From Umbilicaria muhlenbergii (lineage: Eukaryota; Ascomycota; Lecanoromycetes; Umbilicariales; Umbilicariaceae), in NCBI GenBank assembly GCA_000611775.1, contig KK106981.1, forward strand, positions 751,592 to 815,591: 64,000 nt of DNA, in the 5' to 3' direction. Both the position numbers and the translations under genes were made by a program. Position 1 is the first letter of the stretch; each line of letters opens with the position of its first letter. Under the pieces are notes generated by a model. It did no database searches. It saw only the letters and a program-made list of their open reading frames with translations, and had not been told where the DNA came from. Below, piece by piece: positions 33,430 to 44,808 of the stretch.

Positions 33430-34565
33430 CCTGATAGTTGAGGAAAGACAAGAACGCCTAAAGAGTCTCAAATCCAACACTCGCGGCTCTACACTCAGCA
33501 TCGGAAACCTAACCTATGCAGCGTTTCATGAGACGCGCACTTAATAGGACTCGCACTGGAATGCAAGGAGTCCGTCTTGTCATTTTTGCTCTTCGGTTTT
33601 GTTCCCCTGACATAGAGAGATGTATAGTTATGGCGAAATCGGCGCTGCCAGTTGTTCTTCAAACCGAGTCGATCTAGCTGTACGGTCGCTACCAGGCCCT
33701 GCTTTGCCTCCTCATCAAGGTAGATGTCTACCCGATTCCGCCAGGAGGGCAAACGGACCTTAAAGTTCCCGGCTGTGGGTGTAAGCCTTGGATCAATTCC
33801 AGCGAGAGGGGGGATCATACGCTCGAGATCCGTCAGAGGCTCCGTCGACAGGGCATGCTCAGAGGGGTCATAAACAATAGCATACTGGACCTTGCGGTCG
33901 AAACTCGAGGACCGACGTTCCTGTAATGGCGGTTTCATGTGGTACGAGTCTCGCCGAATCGATGTCGAATGCGCCAAGAAAGTTGCGCCTTAACACAGTG
34001 ACACGCGCGGACGATATAAGCCGCTACGTTGAGACGCAGGATGTGGAAGAGAGATACAGAGGACTTGTGATTGAGGCTCTTTGACTATTTCGCAGCGGCA
34101 AATATGCAAGGGTCGGTTAAAAGAAAAAGCCGAAAAAGAAGTGTCAGCGGAAGGGTGCAAGGGATGCGGCGACATAATTTGAGGGTACAGAGGTATATAT
34201 GGGTGTCTGTAGAGGTAGGATGGAGGGGCTGGTGTCATATGGACAGGGCAGGATGCGGCGCACCCACATGCGATATCTCCACCTGAGATACCCTAGTTGA
34301 AGGCGTATCATCGAAAACATCGAGCGACAGTAGGACTAAAGTCTGTAAGTCATCCCGAGGAAGTCCTAAGGGACCAAGATAATTACCGGGCGATGCCATT
34401 GGGAAAGTGTTCCATCTAGGCTTGGGGCGACATGGTTCATTGGCCTCGAAATTCAGGCACGAATCTCCCGATCTCTTGTAGTTGAAGACGCCGTGGGCTT
34501 GAGCAACCCCGTTCAACGAGGCTGACACGGAGAGCGTGAGAGAACAGCTCGCTTAGAGAACCACT
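33430..34565 (-). repeat. Tandem segmental duplication, unit 2
   Basis: Second unit of the duplication described at 31200-32265; about 2.2 kb separates equivalent points. Both the coding part and the promoter with its TATA box are retained. Confidence 0.75.
33495..33977 (-). CDS. Orphan protein, tandem duplicate 2
   Basis: 160 aa, starting MAHSTSIRRDSYHMKPPLQE. Paralogue of 31289-31711 with the same core LPSWRNRVDIYLD and LDRLGLKNNWQRRFRHNY. It differs by a short insert (EEAKQG) after the core and by a different Lys/Ser-rich tail. The start at 33977 is supported by a TATATAT box about 220 bp upstream; an internal Met (MKPPLQ) is the alternative. No family recognised. It lies between two dispersed repeats in an accessory island. 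Confidence 0.68.
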   Translation of the reverse strand: MAHSTSIRRDSYHMKPPLQERRSSSFDRKVQYAIVYDPSEHALSTEPLTDLERMIPPLAGIDPRLTPTAGNFKVRLPSWRNRVDIYLDEEAKQGLVATVQLDRLGLKNNWQRRFRHNYTSLYVRGTKPKSKNDKTDSLHSSASPIKCASHETLHRLGFRC

Positions 34566-35182
34566 TGGGCAATTCTTAACTACACCCTCTTTGTTGCTCT
34601 GTTACGCACTCGCCAAACAGTGCGTAATTCAGCCAAGTTACCGTTGCATCGGGTTTAGATTTTCGTCTGGCAGCGTACGAAGAGCTAATTTCGGCGTCAG
34701 CGGCAAAAGCACACGGTCAGCGGCCCCCACGCTGCGGTTCTGCTCACACACCATGAATGTCAGTTACAGTGGCTGAGCATCGTTGTGTTCATTACAGTTG
34801 CTGACCACATTTCTCTGAGTAACTTGAAACTGCCCTACTCTGCCATAACACCTTGCTTGAATCATAGCCTTGAATCCTTTGATTTCCTCTTTTGTTCACA
34901 AGGCTGACAGTCATGACACGTTTTCCGGTTTGAACCACTAGCTACTGCAATGGTTCACCATGAGCCTCTTTTGTGCATTCTGTGCATATGCTTGAACTCT
35001 TTCAATGGCCCACAGAAGGCAACAGATTTCATTTGTGGCGTGGCTGTGATGAAGGCTCAAGCCAATTACATCCATCACCTTTTCATTCAAATGCCAGTGT
35101 TTTGGAGGCTGAAAGAGGATGTGCCTACGAACATGGAGGGGGTGCTAATTCCCCATAAAATGTAGTCGCCAGTGAAAATCGG
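34566..35182. other. Intergenic upstream of the patatin gene
   Basis: No gene recognised; two short overlapping frames near 34950-35165 lack any family feature. Confidence 0.4.
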
Positions 35183-35189
35183 TATATAT
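35183..35189 (+). promoter_or_regulatory. TATA box of patatin gene
   Basis: TATATAT 54 bases upstream of the first in-frame ATG of the patatin-like gene, a normal fungal spacing. Confidence 0.5.
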
Positions 35190-35242
35190 CTACGATTAAG
35201 GTCCGCTGATGCACCTTCACTGGTTTTTTCTATAGCAAGTCA

Positions 35243-37195
35243 ATGCATGTGATGTCTGCCAGCCGGAAGCCTCACACCCCGATGGGACCCACCAAGGGAT
35301 ATGAGGGGTTGTATGTTCCTGTTCGTGCTGATAGTCCTGTCGATACATTCTCTCCGCAACCTTTGCACCGGGATGAGCATCCATCACAGGCTCAAATCAA
35401 CACTGCAACCTCACAGGGCATCTCAACAGTGGACCACGCGCCTGTTACAGCAGCTGCACCAGACTTCTCGAGTCCGCCTACCTCATTTACTGATGCGAAC
35501 CGTCAAGGCACGACATTCAGTTTTTCATCAGGCTTTCCCGGGCCGAACAGGTCAGGAACTCAAGATACGCAAGACACCCAAGACACAAATGCCTCCTCGG
35601 GGTTCGACGATTCGGACCCATGGACGATGAAAACACTCCTAACACTTGGTAAGGGCTTCACTGGGACTGTCGATTCTCAACGTACTGTCGCTAATACACT
35701 AACAGATGGTGGTGGTGTAAGAGGATACTCTATTCTCCTCATCCTTGAAGCCCTCATGGAGGTCATTGCCAAGTATGAAAGAGAGGCGGATCCCCCAGCG
35801 TTTTCCAGCATAAATCCGCTTCAACCTTTGATACAATCACCAGGTCCTCTCTCAGACAATGCATCCACAGAGGCAGGAAAGTCCTCGCCCACGGGGAACG
35901 TGGTGGACTCGGGGTCGAAGGACTATCTTCCTTGTCACTATTTTGATTACATCGCTGGCACAAGTACAGGAGGGTTGGTCGCAACTCCTCAATGAACAAT
36001 CGTCTTTTCACTAACTTGAATTAATGCCAGGCTTATTGCGATCATGTTAGGTCGACTACGCATGACAGTGGCAGATTGCATCCAGCAATATGAGACCTTA
36101 GGAGACAGAGTATTCGGTCGTCCGCGACGCTTTCATATCCGAAAACCTCCGTGGATCCCTAAAGAAAAATACAATCACAAGCATCTGGAAGAGGTAATGA
36201 AGGATGTCGTCAAGAGTCGAGATCCAAGCGGCAAGCCTCAGGCTAAATTTACTTCGAACGAAGATATGTGCCGAACGTACGTAGTACACATCCCCTATTT
36301 CGGTGTCTCGCTAACTGCTCACAGCATTGTTGTTGCCTGGCAAGAATTCACCGTTAAGGGTACTCGAGTCCCCTATCTCTTTCGAAGTTACGCACACATT
36401 AGCAGGAAGGAAGGCGATTCACTTGAGCGCAACCCCGATAAAGTCCATGATTATCCTATTTGGAAGGTCGCTAGAGCCACTTCGGCAGCGCCGACCTACT
36501 TCAAGGCTGTGAGATTCGAGGCCGACGACGACGACTCTGAATACATTGACGGCGGCTTCGGCGCAAATAACCCCAGCGAAGAAGCTTATCGTGCTGTCCA
36601 ACAGATGCACAGCGCCAAAGCCGTCAATGTCTTGGTCGCCATCGGGACTGGCAAACCCGAGAGCGGTGGTGTACGTTCTGGTAGATTTTGGGCCAAATAC
36701 TACGCCTATTTCAAGTTAGCGGCAAAATTGGCTACTGAATCGGAACGTACACACGAGCTGATGCAAGACATAACGAGGAACAGTAGCGCAGATTACTTTC
36801 GTCTCAACGTGGAACAAGGTCTTGGAGACATGAAGCTTGACACCTGGGAAAAGTCCAAGGAAGGCAACAAGACCTTGATCGAGATTCGGCGCGTCACTAA
36901 AGAATACCTCGATAGTAATGCGGCAAAGGCGCTTCTCGAGCAAAGTGCTAGAATGCTTGTGGACCAAAGGAGATCGAGAGCCCACAATGATCCTCATCAC
37001 CACTGGGAGAGATTCGTCCATGGTGTGGAATATTACTGCGAATACAAAGACTGCAACTTGGCGAAAAAGAAATACCATAAAAGGGCCGACCTGCGCCGGC
37101 ACCTGGTCGAGACACATCGCCTGTTGAGCGAGCATCAGATTGGACGCGATAACATCGAGCACTGGCTGAACGAGGGTAGGCGGTACCCCGTATGA
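35243..37195 (+). CDS. Patatin-like phospholipase with C-terminal C2H2-like zinc finger
   Basis: Exons 35243-35648, 35706-35973, 36031-36276 and 36325-37195 encode 596 aa; introns 57, 57 and 48 bp. The first 130 residues are disordered, with a QDT repeat. The patatin domain has the oxyanion motif DGGGVRGYS, the nucleophile GTSTGG (restored across intron 2), and the dyad Asp in YIDGGFGANNP; thus an active serine lipid acyl hydrolase is expected. Fungal patatins with this RTIVVAWQEF...RSYAHIS layout resemble calcium-independent phospholipase A2. Residues near 540-575 add a finger: CEYKDC, then a basic loop KKKYHKRADLRRHL and H-x4-H. This combination suggests binding of nucleic acid or protein at the C-terminus. 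An in-frame ATG two codons later is an alternative start. Confidence 0.9.
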
Positions 37196-38542
37196 GCGTG
37201 CTCTTGATGAGTCCCGGAAACTGTGAACTCTTTCTTTTGCAGTTATAGATCTTCCACACTGTCGGTTCGGACATAGACGATTTGACACGATCCTTGTACT
37301 TTATTTCTCTCTTGCGACTTGATATTTTATGATTGGGGATACCCAGAGCGAGGCGTTCGGTGGGATCTTGTCTTGGCTGCATATCGGGCGCTTGGCTGGG
37401 AGGGAAACTGGGATGGCGGTGTCACCAGGCGTTGCATGCAAAGCATATGGCAGGAGTAATCGATGGATATTCACGGAGAACTGGTTTCGGACAGCGCAAA
37501 GAGATGGACATGGCATTGTCTGGTGTATGTCAGAGCGTTGTCACAAGCAGAATGACGCACTGAGACAGGCGAGCTGAGAGGGTCATGGCAGGAGGCAGCG
37601 TGAGGACTTGTGGGTGTATCAATAGAGAGTCAAGCATTGTACAAATAGTGGCTTGATATAAAGTGGAAAGCAAGCGGGAGTCCCGTGTACAGGCCTGCTA
37701 CTTTGCGTAACCTCCACTTATCAGAGATGCGCTCAGACACAGCGGTATCTAGATCAAAGATCTCTCAAGCATTTTTCAAGCGCTCAACCAAGGAGATCTC
37801 CCCAAATTTTCGTAGAAACACCGCAGCGGGAAGAGCTCACAACAACCAGAATTCACTGCATGCCTCCATCTCTCAGTAACGAGACTTTTGCTTTGCTGGG
37901 AAGAGATGACAACGAGTACTCTGTCCATCTATGACTGTGTCGTGAAGTAAAGTACCGATCTGTCACCCGTCGAAGAGCGCCTAACCACATGGACCGATTA
38001 CAAAAGTATACCAAGCCGTGACTGTGACAACGAGGCTCAGTCGCTGCTATGGCTGCTTGGCCGCCTTTCCGGATACCACGGAGCCAGACATGCAGTAAGC
38101 ACCAACGCCAATGCCCTCGACACTTGAATCACTCAAATATTTGCCCTAGATGGTACCCTATCAAAGGCCTTACCCAGCGTGAAACCATGAGCTGACCTCA
38201 AGCACGGACGAGGACGAGGACGAGGTCATTTCGACAAATGAGACGTGATTTTAGACCGACCGGACGGAATTGTAGATGAGAGTGCCGATTACTGGAGTTT
38301 CGATAGCAGTAGCTGGCTCGCCTAGTAGTCTCAGTAGCGTTTGTCTTTGAGGTTGGGCGAGCCTCAAATGAGGTTAGCTCCCGACGGCAAGGCTGATCGC
38401 GGAAACCGTCAGGATAGCTTAGCTTTGATGAAGTTAAAGATACAGTCGCGCAGGCCAAAGTACGAGACATCGCATTTCTCTACTGCGCAACCTGCCATCA
38501 TCCGTGATACCCATTGTTTTGACGCGTCGTCATATCGCCAAG
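37196..38542. other. Intergenic
   Basis: 1.3 kb with no recognised gene. A short GAGGAC-type microsatellite lies at 38206-38225. The last 150 bases are the likely SNF12 promoter. Confidence 0.45.
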
Positions 38543-40207
38543 ATGAATACCCCTACACAAGGCCAGTATCGCGGTTACCAGCAGCCAAACCAGAGACAAG
38601 CGCATACCTCTTCCTCAAGACGGGGTCCAGGTCCAGGTAGGCTTAAATCACACCGCATCCACATTAATGTACTGACATGGCTGACTATATAGGGCCCATG
38701 GTGTCTCATGCGCAAGCTCAGTCATTAGCACAACAACGCAGTGCTGCTGATAAGGAAAAGGAAAATGCCAAGCGACGTGCGCGCCAGCCCACGGACATGA
38801 ACATACCTGAGGGTATTGAGGATCTCATAGTCGGCAATGGTGTGCAAGAGTACAGAGGCCTGCGAGATTTGGAGAGGAGATTGGACGCCGTGACCATGCG
38901 GAAAAAGCTAGATATCTCGGACAAGATAAAGAGCGCGGACTTCAGGAGATACCGAACCCTGCGCATTTGGGTGTCGAATACAGCAGAGAACCAGCCGTGG
39001 CAAGGGAGAGGGCTCGACGAGAACGCCTTTGACTTCAGTACAGGTATCGAAGCTACTTATAGGGTCAAGATAGAAGGGAGGCTGCTCGATGATGACGACG
39101 AAGGCGAAGTATCCGAAGTGGATAGCGACGATGAGAAAGACATGGAGGGTGCGCAGGGAGAGAAGGACGGTGATGCCATGGAACAAGATGGCGAAGATAC
39201 CGCTGAGAAACCCGTCAAGCCATCCCTTACAAGCCCTCGAAAAAAGCTGTCCGATTTCTTCAAAACCATCACAGTAGACCTGGAACGAGCTAAGAACCTC
39301 CAGCCAGATGGAACTACCCAGATCGAATGGAGGAAGAATGCAGACCCGAAAATACACAGTGCCCACTTCGATATCCTTGAATTCGAGAGGAAAAGCGACG
39401 AAAATATCAACTGCACCATCAACCTATACCGCGACGAGAACCCCGAACGCTATCAACTAAGCAAGGAGCTAGCAGGGGTTGTGGACACCGCGGAGGCGAC
39501 CCGCGAGCACATCAAAATGGCGATCTGGGAATACGCTAAAATGATGGGATTGCAGCAAGATGAAGATATGCGATTCATCCAATGCGATGACCGCTTACGA
39601 GCCGTAAGCCCCCACTTTCTCCCACCAAGACCTCCCCCAATACCAAGTCTAACCCACCGACCCTTCCCAGATCTTCAAACAAGACACCATCTACTTCCAC
39701 CAAATTCACGACGCCGTCTTCTCGCACTGCTCCGACCTCCCCCCCATCTCCCTCCCCTACACCATCCGCGTCGACCCCGACTACCACGCCTCCGCCACCC
39801 TCACCATCTACGACATCCTCGTCCCCGTCTCGTCCCCGCTAAAAGCCCAATACGAGCGCATCATCACCTCCCCTTCCTACATCCCCACGCTGCAACGCAT
39901 CGCCGACCTCGACTCCCAAATCGCCGTCCTCGTGCAAGCGGTCGTGCATTCCAAAGCCCGCCACGCGTTCTACAGGGCTTTGGAAAAGGATCCGGCCAAT
40001 TTCCTCAGGCGGTGGTCGGCGAGCCAGAAAAGGGATTTGGAGGTTATTTTGGGGGAGGCGACGAGGGGGGGTGGGGAGGATGGCGGGGCGGAGGAGTTCA
40101 GGAGGGGAGGGAGGGCGGGGGTCTGGGGGAGTGAGACGGTGAGGGAGAGTGTGGGGCTGATGGTTGCAAAGGCGGGGAAGAAGGATAAGGAGTTGATGGG
40201 AAGGTAG
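38543..40207 (+). CDS. SWI/SNF complex subunit SNF12/RSC6 (SMARCD, SWIB domain)
   Basis: Exons 38543-38636, 38693-39603 and 39671-40207 encode 513 aa; introns 56 and 67 bp. Nuclear chromatin-remodelling subunit. After a Gln-rich start come PTDMNIPEGIEDLIVGNGVQ, LDAVTMRKKLDISDKI and RTLRIWVSN, which open the SMARCD core; an acidic insert (DDDDEGEVSEVDSDDEKD) interrupts it. The SWIB fold follows: YQLSKELAGVVDTAEATRE, IKMAIWEYAKMMGLQ, DMRFIQCDDRLRAIF across intron 2, then the coiled C-terminus ARHAFYRALEKDPANFLRRW. Both Snf12 and Rsc6 belong here and I cannot choose between them. The final 50 residues are Gly/Arg rich. Confidence 0.94.
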
Positions 40208-41258
40208 GGGATTGGATGGGTGGTTGGATAATCTATGACAGTGTGATGGATCGATGGTTTCTCCTGGTTCGCGAAGGAGGCGGTTTCTTTCGACTTTCGA
40301 GCTTCGGATGTTGTTAGAATCTGGATGTTCGCATATACCCCCAGGAAAGCCTCCAAACACTTCAGATGTTTTGTTTGTTTGCGCTCTGTTCTATTCTGCC
40401 GATCTGTGTCCGCCTATGATCCAGACATAGTGATACAAGGACTAGGGAGAGCCTCCGGGGTCTCCATCTGCGAACCATGTCACCCTACATTTACGAGAAG
40501 ATCAAATGTCAATAGGCGACACAGATCCTTCCCCGTAAATAGCCTTCACGAGGTCCGCTTCAGTTGTGAGATATCTGTTCTACTCTACAAGCTACTTCCG
40601 AACCCCCGTCCTCCAGACGCGGAGTAGGCTAAGGGAAATAAGGCAGGCGTGTTAAAAGTACAGGAATCCCGCACGTTCATTCACGGAGGAGGCGGAAGGT
40701 CAGACTGTCTTGCATATCAAGAGCGCAGTAGAGCAACAGAGTGGTAGAAGAGAGCATTCTGTGGGTAGAATACATTTCATGTTCCTCTCAAGGGTTGCTT
40801 TTGGACATGCAGAGTGGGTTGCTGCGCATAAGACAGGATAGACTGGATTTCTCAGAGTGTCCAGCGCATCCCTTCATTCGATTGCTGGGTATCAAGACTC
40901 ATCTTCATATTGGTGGTAGTTTACTCCACCCTAGCCATATTGAGCTAGTATGTGGACATGGGCTGCCGGAGCTTACGTTTGACCGGGTTGCCGATGCTAG
41001 ACTGGATGTGGTGTAGCCTTCTTGTCCTGCGCACGCCCGTAACGCGAAACACCACCTTACGCGCTCCTGGCCATAGAAGCCTTGATGCTTTCCGTCCGCT
41101 GCAGCCCCCAATTGCAGGCCATTGCATATCTGAAGTGGATGACGAACTGACCCAGCATGACAGATAATGCTGTTGCTCGGTATGGGTATCATTGGAGCCA
41201 AGCAGACAACATTCCGAAGCCCAATCTTAGCAGATCAACCGAAGTCATAACATATCGG
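40208..41258. other. Intergenic, nothing recognised
   Basis: 3' flank of SNF12 and 5' flank of the F-box gene. Open frames near 40741-41016 have no family feature and overlap on both strands. Confidence 0.4.
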
Positions 41259-42215
41259 ATGGGAGTCCTAGACCGACTACCACTCGAGATCCTCCACCAG
41301 GTGTTGGACCGACTCGACTTTCACACGCTGGTGGCGATTCGAAGTCTCAGTTTAGCTAGTTGAAGCATTGTCGACTCCCTCCCAGCCTTCAAATACGTGA
41401 CACAATATGCCGCAAATGCCCTCCGAGCTCTCAGTCGGACACGATTGATCACCGCCTTTAGTGCGGCTCACCTTCTCAGCGTGCTGCGTACTGATCGGTG
41501 TATCGGCTGCCAGCGATTCGGCGCCTTCCTCTTCCTCCTTACCTGTTCCCGATGCTGCTTCAACTGCCTCGAGACGGATGCACGGCTCCGCGCCGTTACC
41601 CCAGCCACCGCGAACAGCAGCTTTGGGTTAAAAGACAGGGACCTTCGGAGACTTTCTACAATGCTGAGTCTTCCGGGGATATATGCTATCCGGGGCAGAC
41701 GAAGCGTCAAAAGAAGATTGCGACTGGTGAGCGCAGTTGAAGCATACGCACTTGCCAAGGCACTTTACGACGATGATACAACTGCTCTTGTATCTAATTC
41801 ATCCCAGTCTGTGACAGATCCGCGAGCACGCCGCGAGCGGGCATGGGCGTCAATGCTTACGAGTTTCCGAGATCCTTTCCGCGGATTTGCCTCGACTGCT
41901 TTTCCAACTTTGGACACTGGAAGCATGTGCGTTCAGTCAGGGATTTCATGCAGAGGCTGTGAGGATGCTTGCTGCAGGAATTCTCGAGGGGAGCTCAAAG
42001 AAGTCGATTGTTTGGACTTAATAGCGCGGCAGGACAGAACATTGTCGCAGGCTGAGTTCGAGCAGCACATAAAGGAGTGTGAAGGTGTCAAATGGCTTCG
42101 CGCTTTATATCTGCGTGGAGGAAAAGAAGCGGCGGAGTATATTTCGAGACTAGAATTCTTTGGCGGAAGAGGAGCATCTGGCCTTCGCTCGGTACTTCGG
42201 AAGTCTACTACTTGA
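41259..42215 (+). pseudogene. F-box protein gene with an in-frame TGA
   Basis: Starting at 41259, the frame reads MGVLDRLPLEILHQVLDRL DFHTLVAIRSLSLAS, a good F-box, and meets TGA at 41361-41363. The same frame then continues open to 42215: IVDSLPAF, the cysteine motif CIGCQRFGAFLFLLTCSRC CFNC found in many fungal F-box proteins, and later CRGCEDACC with a H-x3-C. At the TGA relatives commonly have Arg, so CGA to TGA is the likely change. No GT-AG intron can remove it. Everything else is intact over 280 codons, so decay is recent, or the shorter downstream frame is used. It could also be a base-call error. Confidence 0.75.
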
Positions 42216-43212
42216 ACTCGAGTATTGTAGCACTTGAGTTGCTATACGAGAAAAGGAATGCCACTCCCACAGGAGAAATCAATATAACCTTTGACGTTTC
42301 TTCACCGCTCATCCATTTATTACACCCACCAGGCGCCCCTCCTCCTAATTTGAATAAGATGGCTGTCCGTGTGTTTAAGGTGACGAAGGCGAAGAAGCAA
42401 GCGGACATCGGTCGACGACGAAGTACAGGACGACGGCCTAGTTACCAGTTTCCCACTACCAGAACTCATCAGCGCCACTGAAAGTTTCTGTAGGCCATTG
42501 CGATGGAGAGCAACATAAGAACAACTTACCTACTACATATAGGTTTCCTCATTGTTTAGTCCCGAACGACGGAGTCCCGAACGATGGGTAAGTCGACGAT
42601 ATCTTCCTCGGTGATCTCTTGGAAATGATTCGGATTTCCCATGTATATACGCTTCTGATCTCGGCCCCTGTCGCACTTATCGTACTTCTTGTAATGTATG
42701 ATGCACATTTTCAAAGGCGACGGAGGGCCCTCAAGTAGGTCTTTGTGTCCTCCTTGTAAATAGTTGATCTTAGTTAGTTGAACGATGTGGAAGAGTACGC
42801 TGAATCAAACAAGGCGCCCCTCAGCAGTGGTCAGCACAAATGGTGGCAATCTAAATAGTATTACAATAAGCAAAGAAAGGGTCCAGCGGGAAAGTACGGA
42901 AATGATTGGCTGAGAATGAACCTTAGCAAAGTACAAAACTGATTGACTGAGAATGAGCCTTGACTGTGTCTGAATGATTTCAACCTTCACAGCCTAACGC
43001 GTCCCTGCACATCACTGTAATGCTACTGAATATATCACTGAACAAGTCTGAATATGGCCTCATTTATATAGTATTACAATAAGAGAAAAAAGGGTCCAGG
43101 CTTGATGTTGCTCCATGATTCTGATTGACTACACATAGGGAAAAATCTGATCTCTTCACAAAGAAACACTTCAAATTGCGTCTGCAGAGTTCTGAATCAG
43201 GCTGGAGGCCGA
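42216..43212. other. Intergenic
   Basis: AT-rich. Two related short segments (ATAGTATTACAATAA followed by AAAGGGTCCAG) occur at about 42852 and 43068. No gene recognised. Confidence 0.4.
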
Positions 43213-43440
43213 AGGTCATAGGCCCTGAGGAACTCTCAGTACTCAGATTGACATAATGTTTTCATTGAGAGGGGGGTTCCGGGGGTCTCCCCCGGATGCC
43301 ATGAAATTTGATTGTAATTGCAGGTATATCAATAAATACGCCTGCAGAGGCTGATACATGTGCATTATCTAGAATGACCTGCCCACCGCTCAGGCGCCTC
43401 GCTGTCGAGGTGGCAGTACTACTAGTAGTAATATATGAAC
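43213..43440 (-). repeat. Dispersed repeat B, copy 2
   Basis: Reverse-complement partner of 30821-31020 with the same hairpin CCGGGGGAGACCCCCGG and the same terminal stop codon of the shared frame. In this place it stands directly downstream (minus strand) of repeat A, so A and B were probably parts of one larger unit. Confidence 0.75.
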
Positions 43441-43554
43441 GGCGCACGGAAACTATCTTAGGACGACTAGACAAAACTGTTGAAGAAGCTTAAGACGTGA
43501 TAACGGTAATAGGAGAAAAGATGGTAAGGTGGCGAGCAAAATTCCGGAGCGAAT

Positions 43555-43829
43555 CCTACGGCATCAGGCAGTTCTATTATAAGAGGTTGGGGTCCTTTAG
43601 TCTCAGGTGTAGAGGCCGGGGTATCATACACGACAACGTGTCGAGTCGCTCGGTGGTTGGGATGAAGTGCGGTCTCTGTTCCAAGGATAGGTAAGGTAGA
43701 TGGCAGAGCATGTAAATGTGCATCACTCCATCCTGCGCCATCAGGCATGAACGTGAGGCATGAACGCAAGCGTGGCAAGGCAGTTGAATGGAGCAAATTG
43801 ACATGTGCCTTCCCGAAAGTACGGGTGCC
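43555..43829 (-). repeat. Dispersed repeat A, copy 2
   Basis: Reverse-complement partner of 32805-33130, opening with CACCCGTACTTTCGGGAAGG. A 197-codon minus-strand frame crosses it, but the frame is not kept in copy 1, so I do not call a gene. Confidence 0.65.
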
Positions 43830-44808
43830 GGAATCGACACGATAGCTGAGCCGCCTTCCCTGATTCGATAGCACAAGAGCACAAGCGAGGAATTGGAGGA
43901 TGCCGATGCCGTCACGCTGCACCCAAAGGTTGGGGGCTCTCCTGGATGAAGCCTGAAGCCTGAAGCCTGAAGCCATGCCTTCCACCGCCCGCGGTCCAGT
44001 CACCCAGTCCTGCATCCACCAGTCGACCTCTACCTCGCCCCAGGGCTCAGGATGAACCACATCTGCGCTTCCGTAGAGCTAAAGAAGGACGCTCGATCGG
44101 AGGAAGATGCTGTCACTCACTGAAGAGCGGGTCGAAGCTTGAGCCTCGCGCTCTCGCGCCGAACCGTGTTGTCAGGGAGCATGATAAGGAGGACCGATAC
44201 TCGTAATTCCAGGGGAGGAAGCAGGCTCGGCAGGGTGAGGCCCGACAAGGGCTTGCCGCCGACTAGAGGCCAAGAGCGCAAAGTCTAAGTGATGGGTCAA
44301 ACGAAGCTTCCTGGCGTAATTGATGCCGGGGCGCGCGACGAGTCTGGCGTTGGAGCACCTTCACATGCAAATATTGATTGTCGCCAACTCAACAACGGGC
44401 AGCCAATGCCCCCAGCTCCCTTGCAATTCTTACTGATCCTGTATTTTATTCGATCGCTATCTCCCTGGCCGTCATTGCCCCCATAGCTTCAGGCCTGTGC
44501 TGCTGGAAAACAGGGAACACCTTTGCGCATTTGGCCAAGCTAGCGGGAAAGGTGAGCCACGTCGTACCTTACTTGCACACATTCACATGTGAACTTGCTG
44601 TTATTTGTACAACACTTCCTCGCCGTCTTTTCTCCCTCATACAACCTCTCTCCACATCCTCTTCATTAACCCACAAGATACAATTCAATCTCAATCTCAC
44701 GCTGGTAAGTACAAAAGCTCGAACACGGTGTTCAGCCTCCTCAGCGCAACGCTCGGACCGAGACAGGAACAACCGCTAAGAGCTACACCCATCAGTTCCC
44801 AAACATCC
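43830..44808. other. Intergenic with short heptamer repeat
   Basis: Four copies of GAAGCCT stand at 43948-43974. Bases 44550-44808 are pyrimidine-rich and hold CAAT/CTC-rich promoter-like sequence for the CAP20 gene. No gene seen. Confidence 0.45.

Noticed and set aside
43467-44060. 197-codon minus-strand frame
   Set aside because: It overlaps dispersed repeat A, whose other copy does not keep this frame, and runs through a heptamer repeat.
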